From: Meghimatium bilineatum
Taxonomy: Eukaryota; Mollusca; Gastropoda; Stylommatophora; Philomycidae
Direction: 5' to 3'
DNA length: 64,000 bases
Assembly: GCA_034231615.1 (NCBI GenBank)
Contig: CM067318.1
Location: forward strand, 39,904,769 to 39,968,768
The translations under genes were made by a program, and so were the position numbers. This document shows positions 48,401 through 49,229 of the stretch, piece after piece (the stretch's first letter is position 1; every line of letters starts with the position of its first letter). A model generated the notes under the pieces. The model was not told where the DNA came from and did no database searches. It worked only from the letters and a program-made list of their open reading frames with translations.

Positions 48401-49158
48401 AGGGCAATAACATGAGAAAATACTAAATGGATCTGATATTGTGTCATGGCAAAGAGTTAACAAATTGATCTGATATCATGTCATGGCAAAGAGTTAACAT
48501 TCCTCATAAGAACTGGAAATAGAGAACTGTGATCATTATCGCCTATGCCAATCAGCATGGCACTTAATGATGATGACTGCTGTACTGTGATAATATCACT
48601 TTTTTTGTTGTTATAGTTGTTGTATCACAAAAAGTTAAGTGACAATTTCAGTATGTCACATTTGTCACAGTAGCATAAAATCGAATAGTTTATGTTATAG
48701 TATCACAGAATCGAATAGTTTATGTCACAGTCGCATAAAATCTAATAGTTTATGTCACAGTAGCACAAAATCTAATAGTGTCACAGAATCTAATAGTTTA
48801 TGTCACAGTAGCACCAAATCTAATAGTTTATGTCACAGTAGCACCAAATCTAATAGTTTATGTCACAGTAGCAGCAAATCTAATAGTTTATGTCACAGTA
48901 GCATAAAATCTAATAGTTTATGTTACAGTAGCATAGAATCTAATAGTTTATGTCAATAAAATCTAATAGTTTATGTCACAGTAGCATCAAATCTAATAGT
49001 TTATGTCACAGTAGCACAGAATCTAATAGTTTATGTCACAAGTGATGGAGATTTATCAATGTTTAATAAATATGTAAGATGACATGTTTTGTTCTTTGCA
49101 GGCATCTTCCAAGTTGAGTGGGTTTAACACATTGAGTTCATTTACATCTGATACTGAG
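3764..49158 (+). CDS. SLC9C1: SLC9C-type (sperm-specific) Na+/H+ exchanger, C-terminal half, 15 exons
   Basis: Spliced gene, assembled here by eye. Exons: 3764-3838, 5077-5174, 13187-13247, 16154-16384, 17795-17977, 19470-19677, 23568-23716, 25719-25844, 29014-29112, 33362-33505, 35729-35881, 38805-38922, 41733-41815, 45628-45828, 49102-49158. All have AG/GT borders, phases agree at every junction, and the total is 1986 bp (662 codons) without a stop. Domain order is linker, voltage sensor (residues about 79-216), conserved linker, cyclic-nucleotide-binding domain (about 378-509), tail. This order is known only for the SLC9C family, in which a sperm-flagellum Na+/H+ exchanger is gated by voltage and cyclic nucleotide. 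The transmembrane exchanger domain must lie upstream of the window. C1 versus C2 paralogue cannot be decided, and the 3' end is not found with confidence. Confidence 0.88.
3897..4118 (+). mobile_element. SINE family A copy
   Basis: Carries GGAGGCGACTAAAGAGATTA, GGAGTTGGCTGTCC, TGTCAGGCTGAAAG and ACACATTCTGTTCT in the family order. It stops before the GAGTTTGAGAACG tail. Confidence 0.8.
4485..4790 (-). mobile_element. non-LTR RT tail fragment
   Basis: Reverse strand reads SKFKYLASVFAEDG, then GRPRTRWLETIKETLK and MASVTQMAKDRLLQLLP, a typical LINE RT C-terminus, with frames broken between them. Confidence 0.75.
4850..5045 (+). mobile_element. non-LTR RT tail fragment (DNIKEW type)
   Basis: Decayed copy of the 14464-14784 family: GGTAGAAGGAGAAGAGGACA, then the NIKEW and DRDVWRAF region, ending at a TTATTATTATT run just before exon 2. 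Confidence 0.7.
5077..5174 (+). CDS. SLC9C1: SLC9C exon 2 (SYWKQY-GLLSRDAV linker)
   Basis: Acceptor TTTTTATTTGCAG, donor GTAAAG, phase 0 in and phase 2 out. It encodes CSYWKQYVEGLLSRDAVKQL followed by LHWTSQALARGN. The SYWxQYxxGxLSRxAV string is a recognisable conserved segment of SLC9C proteins between the exchanger domain and the voltage sensor, also seen in plant SOS1-like exchangers. A truncated retrotransposon tail lies directly upstream (4850-5040), so the intron end has been built up by insertion. Confidence 0.85.
5290..5440. repeat. degenerate T-rich tandem repeat
   Basis: Four imperfect units of TTTTTAGGGTTTGTACGAA type. The flanking 5180-5590 shows nothing else recognisable. Confidence 0.6.
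5598..8754. mobile_element. putative piggyBac-type element(s), decayed
   Basis: Bounded by TTAA at 5594-5597 followed by CTCATTCTGCC, and by GGACTGAATTATTCC in inverse orientation ending ...TCAAAGAG before TTAA at 8755-8758. An acidic EESDRPSDSNDNS string at about 6107-6145 resembles piggyBac transposase N-termini. A ~100-bp segment is repeated inside (7645-7750 and 8133-8230). The end similarity is short, so the two ends may belong to different elements. Confidence 0.35.
8790..9497 (+). mobile_element. non-LTR retrotransposon RNase H and 3' end
   Basis: Three adjoining frames: DLMIYTDGLSFTT and YILSDSRNLIQQV (RNase H TDGS and SDS sites), ENERANKLASL (the NExAD site), then RTGTISRYTLKDLLKQRSEH and LWTCTVCEEDN, a Cys-containing C-terminus. 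Frameshifted. Reverse-strand relatives lie at 33935-34075. Confidence 0.85.
9720..10185 (-). mobile_element. non-LTR RT tail fragment
   Basis: Reverse strand carries EAIEMWFYRRMLIIPWTARK, INNIRKRQSSFFGHFMRQ and GLENIITTGKIEG, the standard LINE RT C-terminus. Same family as 43475-44130 and 55145-55990. Confidence 0.8.
10216..11605. repeat. large inverted repeat with ~330-380 bp arms
   Basis: 10216-10335 plus 10690-10940 pairs with the reverse complement of 11225-11605. Shared landmarks include GCATATTGTATATCATTGGA, CACTCTGCTTGCTGT and ACTGGGGCAAAGT. The left arm is interrupted by about 350 bp that includes the pogo-type MITE. Spacer about 285 bp. Confidence 0.85.
10359..10535. mobile_element. 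pogo/Tigger-type MITE, copy 1
   Basis: TA-flanked, begins CAGTGGAACCCCCATTATAA and ends TAGAGGAATTTCACTG. A homologous copy with perfect ends lies at 61311-61475. Confidence 0.75.
10547..11872. mobile_element. possible DNA transposon with imperfect TIRs
   Basis: Left end GGATAGCCGCGGGTAAAGTG and right end (reverse complement) GGGTAGCCAGGAGTAAAGTG are similar. The flanks TTA and TAT/TAA are compatible with a 2-3 bp target duplication. The interior repeats GGGGCAAAGT motifs. It overlaps the larger inverted repeat, so structure and class are unresolved. Confidence 0.4.
12680..12885 (+). mobile_element. tRNA-derived SINE
   Basis: GTGGCATAGTGGTTAAGCC (A-box-like) and TGTGGATTTGATACTGG (B-box-like) lead into a body with TGCTTGAAGCTGTGGAGTTA. 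Same family as 27015-27255 and, reversed, 53640-53865. Confidence 0.65.
13187..13247 (+). CDS. SLC9C1: SLC9C exon 3 (short linker)
   Basis: 61 bp with a strong acceptor (CATTTTCTTGCAG) and a consensus donor (GTAAGT). It starts with one base completing the split serine of exon 2 and ends in phase 0, exactly what exon 4 needs. It encodes LVFPSRIQSTLTIPKMYIQL. No family motif is visible. The call rests on splice-site quality and on being the only phase-compatible candidate I found in the 11 kb between exons 2 and 4. A retrotransposon endonuclease relic begins just after the donor. Confidence 0.6.
13255..13690 (-). mobile_element. non-LTR retrotransposon AP-endonuclease domain fragment
   Basis: Reverse strand reads ILEMSEMRWTGAGEIQSDKF, GGQKHARGVGVLLD, then YAPTSLLTSSSSEDIKNFYE and VTIVMGDFNAKVGD. 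GDFNAKVG and the EMRWTG segment are hallmarks of the LINE endonuclease domain. It begins just after the exon 3 donor; one frameshift separates the two parts. Confidence 0.85.
13805..13895. repeat. dispersed repeat also at 15380-15480
   Basis: Both carry GCATTTATAACCATGCAATG (one mismatch here) followed by GGCGCATTCACCAT and TTGGCCATCC. Class unknown. Confidence 0.6.
14100..14280. repeat. minisatellite, ~57-bp unit, 3 copies
   Basis: Units contain GTTTGTTACTGCAGCACCCT, CCACCTTGTCAGATATCC and TCTGACA. Confidence 0.8.
14464..14790 (+). mobile_element. non-LTR RT tail (WFGHVCRHD / DNIKEW type)
   Basis: 106-codon open frame: KRRKLAWFGHVCRHDSLSKT, ILQGTVEGGRSRGGQIKTW, TDNIKEWTG, AEDRIRWRTL, a LINE RT C-terminus, ending in a GATT tetranucleotide run (14778-14797) typical of LINE 3' tails. 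Decayed copies: 4850-5045 and 17200-17365 (+); 16900-17050, 19930-20090 and 27715-27960 (-). Confidence 0.88.
14800..15370. other. no recognisable gene
   Basis: AT-rich intron with short decayed repeats (several TTGCCACTAA segments). Nothing that I can assign. Confidence 0.5.
15765..16012 (+). mobile_element. SINE family A copy
   Basis: Contains GGCAACTAAGGAGGTTTTGA, GAGTTGGCTATC, TCAGGATGAAAGGTG and the tail ACTATATCCTGCT...CAGGAGT in family order. Confidence 0.8.
16154..16384 (+). CDS. SLC9C1: SLC9C exon 4 (voltage-sensor S1 and S2)
   Basis: 77 codons, phase 0/0, acceptor CTTACCTGTAG, donor GTAAGC. A charged amphipathic lead (NNDVWTKFEDWHLLGLYSKR) is followed by two hydrophobic helices: S1 about residues 104-122 of the window protein (LQIFVGTTVMCLHITDLTF) and S2 about 137-155 (LIFFCYNLAFLSCHAVLFI). 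It joins directly to the S3/S4 exon. The conserved acidic residue usual in S2 of voltage sensors is not evident here, the equivalent stretch being uncharged. Confidence 0.85.
16590..17050 (-). mobile_element. non-LTR RT tail fragments, reverse
   Basis: Reverse strand of 16590-16870 resembles the RILDTSRDMMAWK-type RT tail. 16900-17050 is a reverse DNIKEW-type tail recognisable by GACATCAGAGCAAGAAGCCC and CTCAGCCATTTGGAGGAGTG. Both are frame-broken. Confidence 0.6.
17795..17977 (+). CDS. SLC9C1: SLC9C exon 5 (voltage-sensor S3 and S4)
   Basis: 61 codons, phase 0/0, acceptor TTTATTCTTCAG, donor GTGAGT. S3 is WEILIAMLIILGTIDIFVMA with the expected internal Asp. A Ser/Thr-rich loop leads into S4, FLRLILIVTRFFRVLRIAEV, with arginines at exon residues 42, 49, 52 and 55; the last three are spaced every third residue as in canonical voltage-sensor S4 helices. 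Among transporters, such an S4 is a hallmark of SLC9C. Confidence 0.9.
18369..18437. repeat. (TA)n microsatellite
   Basis: About 34 uninterrupted TA dinucleotides, directly after a decayed LINE tail (18160-18370). Confidence 0.95.
18525..18745 (+). mobile_element. non-LTR RT tail (EGRVPGxRR type), copy 1
   Basis: RQIMEGRVPGWRRKDR, LRRRWTDNIKDNMNTSLENA and a GRQRSGNNTSHDT end. Better copies lie at 31045-31250 and 41085-41300; the shared order marks one LINE family. Confidence 0.8.
18750..19440. other. intron without recognisable gene
   Basis: CA/TA-rich sequence with many ACATATAC-like strings. No exon or element boundary found. Confidence 0.5.
19470..19677 (+). CDS. SLC9C1: SLC9C exon 6 (post-VSD conserved linker)
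   Basis: 69 codons plus one base, phase 0 in and 1 out, acceptor ATCGTTTCAG, donor GTTAGT. It encodes a charged helical region containing GFDIARSYIRGRLEVLRLL, corresponding to the YDIGKGYIxGEEEV region after the voltage sensor of sperm exchangers, and ends HKLETTRMLG. The donor is a slightly weak variant, but the split Gly/Ala codon it creates is completed correctly by exon 7. Confidence 0.85.
20220..20365 (+). mobile_element. SINE family B copy
   Basis: ACAATGCACATTCGTTCTCT, CTGGAAATCTAGTAGAACCA and AGAGATCCAGTGGGAGTTTG in family order, followed by AGAACGAA. Confidence 0.75.
20503..21405 (-). mobile_element. Penelope-like element fragment with GIY-YIG nuclease
   Basis: The reverse open frame 20897-21343 contains CKHYDKKYIGETGLRLSDRF, a following WHLQAIN and then IHFSSFDHH. 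The C-x(3-5)-YIGETGxxLxxR-x-x-x-H and HF...H arrangement is the C-terminal GIY-YIG endonuclease of Penelope-like retroelements. The RT domain is absent. The ends (20503-20570 and 21330-21405) are inverted copies sharing GAACACAAGTTTG, ACAGACTATC and ACGAAAACATAC. Confidence 0.82.
21667..23450. repeat. 42-bp minisatellite, about 18 copies, split by a LINE
   Basis: Unit CCTGATGTGACCAATGAAAG then TATGTTATAATGAACAAAGT and AA. The main block is 22718-23450 and a second small block 21667-21738. Because 42 is a multiple of 3, long spurious open frames run through it on the reverse strand. Confidence 0.95.
21739..22717 (-). mobile_element. 5'-truncated non-LTR retrotransposon inserted in the 42-bp array
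   Basis: Reverse strand: LNELLVADDQVLVESSEE (decayed RT active site), NIEKTEVMKIGRKEKK, then CLRRILGISLRDKVRN, HIKLFAHINRLPSD and GRLRDRPRKRWTTEI. The 3' end is a (TAGA)-type run at 21739-21750. Array sequence ATCTGATGT abuts both ends. Same family as 46684-48200. Confidence 0.88.
23568..23716 (+). CDS. SLC9C1: SLC9C exon 7 (KTRQA linker)
   Basis: Starts with two bases completing the split codon, then 49 codons to donor GTAGTC in phase 0. The acceptor is the AG closing an A-run after TTTTTTTCCTCTAT. It encodes MTHPIISVSAKTRQAMRIVL, matching the very conserved YPxIAVSVKTRQAIRxVLN segment of the family, then a basic helix. A 42-bp tandem array ends about 120 bp upstream. Confidence 0.88.
23815..24330. 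repeat. dispersed ~500-bp repeat, copy 1
   Basis: Homologous along its length to 56080-56620: shared ATCTCATCATTCTTC, ACATCTAGCATT, CTAGCAGTCTGCCA, then TACGACATGCCTGGAAAGAA. It ends in a reverse SINE-A-like segment. No open frame; class unknown. Confidence 0.8.
24605..24785 (+). mobile_element. SINE family A 5' part with 46-bp internal duplication
   Basis: TTTACCTTCCATGCATGTCA followed by TAAGAGGTGACTAAGGAGG occurs twice in tandem, then GGAGTTTGCTGTCTCATC. It is cut off by the next element. Confidence 0.8.
24780..25185 (+). mobile_element. non-LTR 3' end with C2H2-like finger
   Basis: Decayed frame reads DSLKAFKIDQVT, EKLEQNRA, then HPCLKCPKTYAARIGLY and THS, i.e. the CPKC...RIGLISHxRTHS finger found after the RT in a common invertebrate LINE group. 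Homologue: 49230-49950. Confidence 0.7.
25185..25350 (+). mobile_element. SINE family A 3' part
   Basis: GGTCAAAGTAACCCAGTAGC, AAACCATGATACAAATC, ACTTCCTACTGATCTGCAGG and AGTTTGAGAATGAATG, in order. Confidence 0.8.
25719..25844 (+). CDS. SLC9C1: SLC9C exon 8 (helix before CNBD)
   Basis: 42 codons, phase 0/0, acceptor TTGGACTTGCAG, donor GTAAAA. It encodes an amphipathic helix and the segment YESIINSVPWIRSNRAVF, corresponding to the NVPWL motif that precedes the cyclic-nucleotide-binding domain in sNHE proteins. A degenerate ~20-bp tandem repeat begins about 11 bp beyond the donor. Confidence 0.85.
25856..26310. repeat. degenerate ~18-21-bp tandem repeat after exon 8
   Basis: About 22 imperfect units of GTCTGTGTACTAGATGTT type, beginning 11 bp after the exon 8 donor. 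Confidence 0.9.
26550..26640 (-). mobile_element. short LINE RT tail fragment
   Basis: Reverse strand reads KWVPDGKKNRGRPRETPHRT, a LINE RT C-terminal string. Too short to classify further. Confidence 0.6.
27015..27260 (+). mobile_element. tRNA-derived SINE
   Basis: ATTGTAGTTAAGACATTTGC (A-box-like), GGTTATGGGTTGAAATTCTG (B-box-like) and the body GGATTATAGCTTGAAGCTAC. Matches the 12680-12885 family. Confidence 0.7.
27345..27632 (+). mobile_element. SINE family A, most complete copy
   Basis: Runs from GGGGCCCAAAAGGGGAGC through GTCGTAAGAGGCGACTAAGG, GGATGGAGTTGGCTGTCCCA, GATGTGTTAGGCTGAAAGG and ATTCTGTTCTCCGGACTACA to GCAGGAGTTTGAGAACGAAT and an AGAAGAAGAA tail. No strong Pol III boxes are obvious. 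Further pieces: 44155-44235, 45085-45165, 58820-58915 and 61600-61730. Confidence 0.88.
27715..27960 (-). mobile_element. non-LTR RT tail (DNIKEW type), reverse
   Basis: Reverse frame: MNNCVWFRYVTRLKLLSKII, LQGTVKGGQKEEDREN, and after a shift EWLRTELFGELFVLMSPV. Homologous to 14464-14790. AT-rich repeats (AATAATAATAAT) lie at its 3' end. Confidence 0.8.
28080..28775 (-). mobile_element. non-LTR reverse-transcriptase core fragment
   Basis: Reverse strand: IDFTKAFDRGGTK (first catalytic Asp region), GGRPLCNLRNANDIDLLIGS (YADD box, here NAND), MEISIDKSKILV and HKLEEVNTFKWL. The broken active site and stops mark it as dead. Confidence 0.85.
28780..28925. mobile_element. Penelope-like terminal sequence
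   Basis: GTTCTTGATAAAGGCC then GGTCAAAACGTTGA, the 'aaggcc...aacgtt' signature also at 43105-43130 in reverse, and close to sequence next to the GIY-YIG fragment. Confidence 0.45.
29014..29112 (+). CDS. SLC9C1: SLC9C exon 9 (CNBD, first beta-roll strands)
   Basis: 33 codons, phase 0/0, acceptor CTATTTTCGCTAG, donor GTGAGT. It encodes QKGEMVKYKRLEYLV and then LPGGLFIILRGVAT. The G-x-x-hydrophobic-I-I-x-x-G-x-x pattern is the first conserved turn of cyclic-nucleotide-binding beta-rolls (usual form GxYIIxxGxV). It joins without a gap to the next CNBD exon. Confidence 0.88.
29195..29570 (+). mobile_element. RNase H-LINE 3' end fragment
   Basis: GTAAACCAACAGAGATCTGG, then TGGTAGATATATTCAAGA and TCAGCACCTATGGATGTGTC match the NQxRSGT...HLWMCPVC end of the 8790-9497 family. 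Frames broken. Confidence 0.6.
29809..30927 (-). mobile_element. piggyBac-type transposon, internally reduced, 1119 bp
   Basis: Exact TTAA at both sides (29805-29808, 30928-30931) and 13-bp perfect inverted ends CCTTTAGCAAGCT. The reverse frame 30432-30674 encodes an acidic peptide (MGADSDEEEIVPFLEADIAP; later DSGNYSDTDSVGSVGEE), like a piggyBac transposase N-terminus. The catalytic part is missing, so it is non-autonomous. It sits inside an RT frame that rejoins on removal of element plus one TTAA. Confidence 0.88.
30928..31665 (+). mobile_element. non-LTR RT tail (EGRVPGxRR type), copy 2
   Basis: EVKRRIGMIKSTFTDMRKIL continues across the piggyBac site from 29780-29808. Then come NCLERQILEGRVPGKRRRGK and WTDDIKDNMNTSLENAS, ending TFWKEYVT. 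A second, differently ordered LINE tail follows (IKHFGHIKRHDTLLKTL; RWADYSLTECTSKARDRMLE). Confidence 0.85.
31714..32232. repeat. 47-bp minisatellite, about 11 copies
   Basis: Unit CAATGATTGTAGAAGTGCCC then TTGTGTCTTGTTACTTATAT and GTCTAAA, with few mismatches, so recent. Confidence 0.95.
32745..32935. repeat. 39-bp AT-rich minisatellite, about 5 copies
   Basis: Unit TATAAATTTTCTCAATATTA then TCTCATAATTTTTTGTTAA. Confidence 0.9.
33362..33505 (+). CDS. SLC9C1: SLC9C exon 10 (CNBD phosphate-binding cassette)
   Basis: 48 codons, phase 0/0, acceptor AAATTTCTGTAG, donor GTAAAT. It encodes IMDYLTTGSVIGEFTFLTG then KPRHKAVICETDLL. GEFTFLTGKPR aligns with the phosphate-binding cassette GExxLLxxxPR, keeping the Gly-Glu and the phosphate-contacting Arg; the usual small residues after the Arg are replaced by His-Lys. 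The last 27 bp of the exon plus the donor are tandemly repeated downstream (33537-33659). Confidence 0.92.
33479..33659. repeat. triplicated exon 10 end and splice donor
   Basis: Three units of 58, 65 and 58 bp starting GCAGTCATTTGTGAGACAGA. The first is the true exon 10 end; donors GTAAATTG at 33506, 33571 and 33629. Confidence 0.92.
33935..34075 (-). mobile_element. RNase H-LINE 3' end, reverse
   Basis: Reverse strand: LTKVSKRAVDQHRTRTISRY, TLRDLLKQSSKHLWMC, PLCEEDN. Near-identical to the end of 8790-9497. It abuts a + strand fragment of related type. Confidence 0.85.
34059..35500 (+). mobile_element. Jockey/I-like RT C-terminus plus RNase H
   Basis: PTYLGVIFDGRLTWKEHINK and LEYGSTAWCPAS (RT thumb region), then after frameshifts MQWIPSHCGIPGNEKADRLA (RNase H active-site histidine and Asp segment) and HLRTGYNRLHSYMY. 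Stops and shifts make it non-functional. Confidence 0.9.
35729..35881 (+). CDS. SLC9C1: SLC9C exon 11 (CNBD end and C helix)
   Basis: 51 codons, phase 0/0, acceptor GTCTTTGCCAG, donor GTAAGT. It encodes VVYVRFRYLWQF, the last beta-roll strand, and then LEKQMWKTVAIKLAYRLL, matching the LExxLWxxVAIxIAxxLL helix that closes the CNBD in SLC9C proteins. It completes the domain started in exons 9 and 10. Confidence 0.9.
36125..36640 (+). mobile_element. Jockey-like RNase H and C-terminal zinc-knuckle fragment, copy 1
   Basis: VIMQWVPGYSALPRNIRQ (decayed WVPGHSxIxGNExAD), then NKLCRRNQSLIFQF and the C-x-x-C-H-P-N-E-x-x-E-H region decayed around 36470-36540. Homologue at 63500-63965. Confidence 0.8.
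37330..37545 (-). mobile_element. LINE RT tail fragment
   Basis: Reverse strand: RTCNIGRSGYKARGRPRIRW, IGNIKTTLNTYG, resembling the GRPRxRWxxxIKxTL tail. Confidence 0.7.
37920..38735. repeat. 33-bp minisatellite, about 10 copies, split by a Helitron
   Basis: Unit TGTTGTCATTATATTATAAC then AGGCTAATGTCTG. One copy lies at 37920-37962 and the main block from 38426. It ends about 70 bp before exon 12. Confidence 0.93.
37963..38425 (+). mobile_element. non-autonomous Helitron, 463 bp
   Basis: Inserted between A and T of a 33-bp repeat unit (host TGTTGTCA^TTATATTATAAC restored exactly on removal). Starts TCTTAAATATAAAAGCCGTG and ends GAATCTAG, giving the 5' TC and 3' CTRR hallmarks with no target duplication. 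No Rep/helicase coding. Confidence 0.82.
38805..38922 (+). CDS. SLC9C1: SLC9C exon 12 (tail, DIILIYG motif)
   Basis: 39 codons plus one base, phase 0 in and 1 out, acceptor CAACTGTTTCAACAG, donor GTATAT. It encodes HLSQSDILGRLVDGVIV and ends QTSDIILIYG, corresponding to the DIVLIxG strand after the CNBD in the family. Its donor and about 6 bp of exon recur four more times at 39179-39367. The intron carries an in-frame TAG soon after the true donor, so use of the later donors would truncate the protein. Confidence 0.85.
38917..39395. repeat. five-fold repeated exon 12 donor, 61-63-bp unit
   Basis: Unit TTTATGGTATATGCACTTGT then TGTGTCTAGACTTGTGATAT. GT donors at 38923 (true), 39179, 39240, 39303 and 39366. 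The first unit is split by the LINE insertion. Confidence 0.92.
38979..39107 (+). mobile_element. 5'-truncated LINE tail with 10-bp target duplication
   Basis: Frame reads RWTGYSLAECTTKTRDR and WRYVAANLRCGDGT, ends in (GAT)n. Flanked by ATAGAACTAT at 38969-38978 and 39108-39117. Same family as 31540-31665 and 59770-59935 (reverse). Confidence 0.88.
39440..39830 (-). mobile_element. LINE RT tail fragment
   Basis: Reverse frame: KVAKRRATRTFEIDQDTWEE, LAQNRATCCLFI, VSCDKRISAASQQRRLARKS, a LINE RT C-terminus (W-x-x-LAQNRAxW type). Related short piece at 2085-2190 (reverse). Confidence 0.75.
39835..40840. other. intron without recognisable gene
   Basis: Open frames here are short and unlike anything I recognise; no repeat boundary seen. 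Confidence 0.45.
41085..41300 (+). mobile_element. non-LTR RT tail (EGRVPGxRR type), copy 3
   Basis: NCLERQIIEGRVPGKRSKGK, PRRRWTDNIKDNMNKSPENA, ending TTFWKEYVI. Same family as 18525-18745 and 31045-31250. Confidence 0.88.
41515..41750. repeat. triplicated exon 13 acceptor, 85-92-bp unit
   Basis: Unit ATTATTTTACTAATAGTACC, TTGTATACTGTTGCTAGGGA, then AACxxxTTGACCATG. AG at 41554-41555, 41646-41647 and the true 41731-41732. A GT run expanded the first unit. Confidence 0.92.
41733..41815 (+). CDS. SLC9C1: SLC9C exon 13 (tail, GPVFIPR motif)
   Basis: 83 bp beginning with two bases that complete the split Gly codon, then 27 codons to donor GTAATA, phase 0 out. It encodes KLVDHASNEVIAGPVFIPRG, matching the G-x-x-x-D-x-x-x-x-x-x-x-x-P-x-x-I-P strand pattern of the family tail. 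The acceptor and exon start are repeated twice upstream (AG at 41554-41555 and 41646-41647), and the first intron bases are tandemly repeated downstream. Confidence 0.85.
41816..42090. repeat. four-fold repeat starting at the exon 13 donor
   Basis: Units of about 60-75 bp: GAACATTGTTTTATGTGTTT, CTGTGATTATCTGAA, CGACAGAGGTACACTCTGGA. The first unit starts with the intron's own GTAATACTCTGAACATTG. Confidence 0.9.
42325..42495 (+). mobile_element. SINE family B copy
   Basis: AGACGGATGTGTTGGGCCAT, AAACGGCAACACAACGCATT, CATTCTCTGGACTATATTC, TCTTGTAGGACCATTGTCCT, GAAATCCAGCGGGAGTTTGA, then a GAAGAAGAAGA tail. Confidence 0.88.
42695..43415. mobile_element. nested palindromes, Penelope-like terminal structure
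   Basis: Inner hairpin 42727-42971 with ~110-bp arms (centre about 42845). Second inverted pair 42981-43065 and 43260-43387. Outer arms CTGCATGAAACATAACAACA (42706) and its inverse (43390-43412). 43105-43130 carries the AAAAGGCCTTTACCAAGA string and 43060-43090 resembles sequence at 20555-20600 beside the GIY-YIG fragment. Confidence 0.7.
43475..44135 (-). mobile_element. non-LTR RT tail fragment, long copy
   Basis: Reverse complement contains the WxIRxHAWxxxALLYGxE...EAIEMWF...ILIIPWTAKKTNVEVFRN region as in 9720-10185, with AATCAATCAAGTGCCATGC at its 3' end. Confidence 0.7.
44235..44340 (-). mobile_element. tRNA-derived SINE head, reverse
   Basis: Reverse strand: AGTAGTTTAGTTGTTAGTGC (A-box-like) and TTTAAGGTCCAATTTCCAGT (B-box-like). 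Confidence 0.5.
44585..44750 (+). mobile_element. SINE family B copy
   Basis: GATGGATGTGTTGGGCCATT, AATGGTGACACAATGCATTT, AATCTAGTAGGACCGTTGTC, GTGGAAGTTTGAGAATGAAC, then an AAGAAAAAG tail. Confidence 0.88.
45628..45828 (+). CDS. SLC9C1: SLC9C exon 14 (Ser-rich tail)
   Basis: 67 codons, phase 0/0, acceptor TTTCCATTTTTAG, donor GTAAGT. It encodes NDGKLRPILYVLQTNDDDIH, then a Thr/Ser-rich segment with LSSGGSSSRPSLVPR. RPSL resembles a basophilic-kinase site, fitting a regulatory tail but unproven. There is little motif conservation; the call rests on a long open frame, good splice sites, phase and position. Confidence 0.78.
46050..46230. repeat. ~41-bp tandem repeat, 4 copies
   Basis: Unit CATCATTGTAACAATAGCTA then AATGGAAATTCTGACCA. 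Confidence 0.85.
46365..46555 (+). mobile_element. SINE family B copy with internal duplication
   Basis: GATGGATGTGTCAGGCCAAT, AAACGGTGACACAATAC, then TTTTCTATT...TAGTAGAAATCTAG duplicated, and GATCAGTAGGAGTTTAAGAA. Confidence 0.82.
46684..48200 (-). mobile_element. non-LTR retrotransposon, ~1.5 kb relic with RT domain
   Basis: Reverse strand in order: WKNYFNQQLNLKEGEVTTPI, NNKAPGIDGIPIELIKML (RT motif), WNTAVIVPIWKKNGSKKDC, after a deletion GVRQGCILFPP, LNELIFADDQALVASSEEEL (FADD active site), INIEKTKVMMIGRTERN and the ERLRNEDIRQ-type tail. Frameshifts and a missing central RT part make it inactive. The endonuclease domain is not seen. Confidence 0.92.
48640..49040. repeat. 30-bp minisatellite, about 13 copies, before exon 15
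   Basis: Unit AATCTAATAGTTTATGTCAC then AGTAGCACAA. Ends about 60 bp before the exon 15 acceptor. Confidence 0.95.
49102..49158 (+). CDS. SLC9C1: SLC9C exon 15 (Ser/Thr-rich tail, probable)
   Basis: 19 codons, phase 0/0, acceptor GTTCTTTGCAG, donor GTAATT. It encodes ASSKLSGFNTLSSFTSDTE, a Ser/Thr-rich continuation of exon 14. A 30-bp minisatellite ends about 60 bp before it and a 29-bp one starts about 105 bp after it. There is no family motif. Support comes from splice sites, phase and non-repetitive sequence between two arrays. Confidence 0.6.
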
Positions 49159-49229
49159 GTAATTACATGAATTTAGCATAGTTATGCTAGTAGTATAGAA
49201 CTCCAGATTTAATCACAAAACCCTTATTC

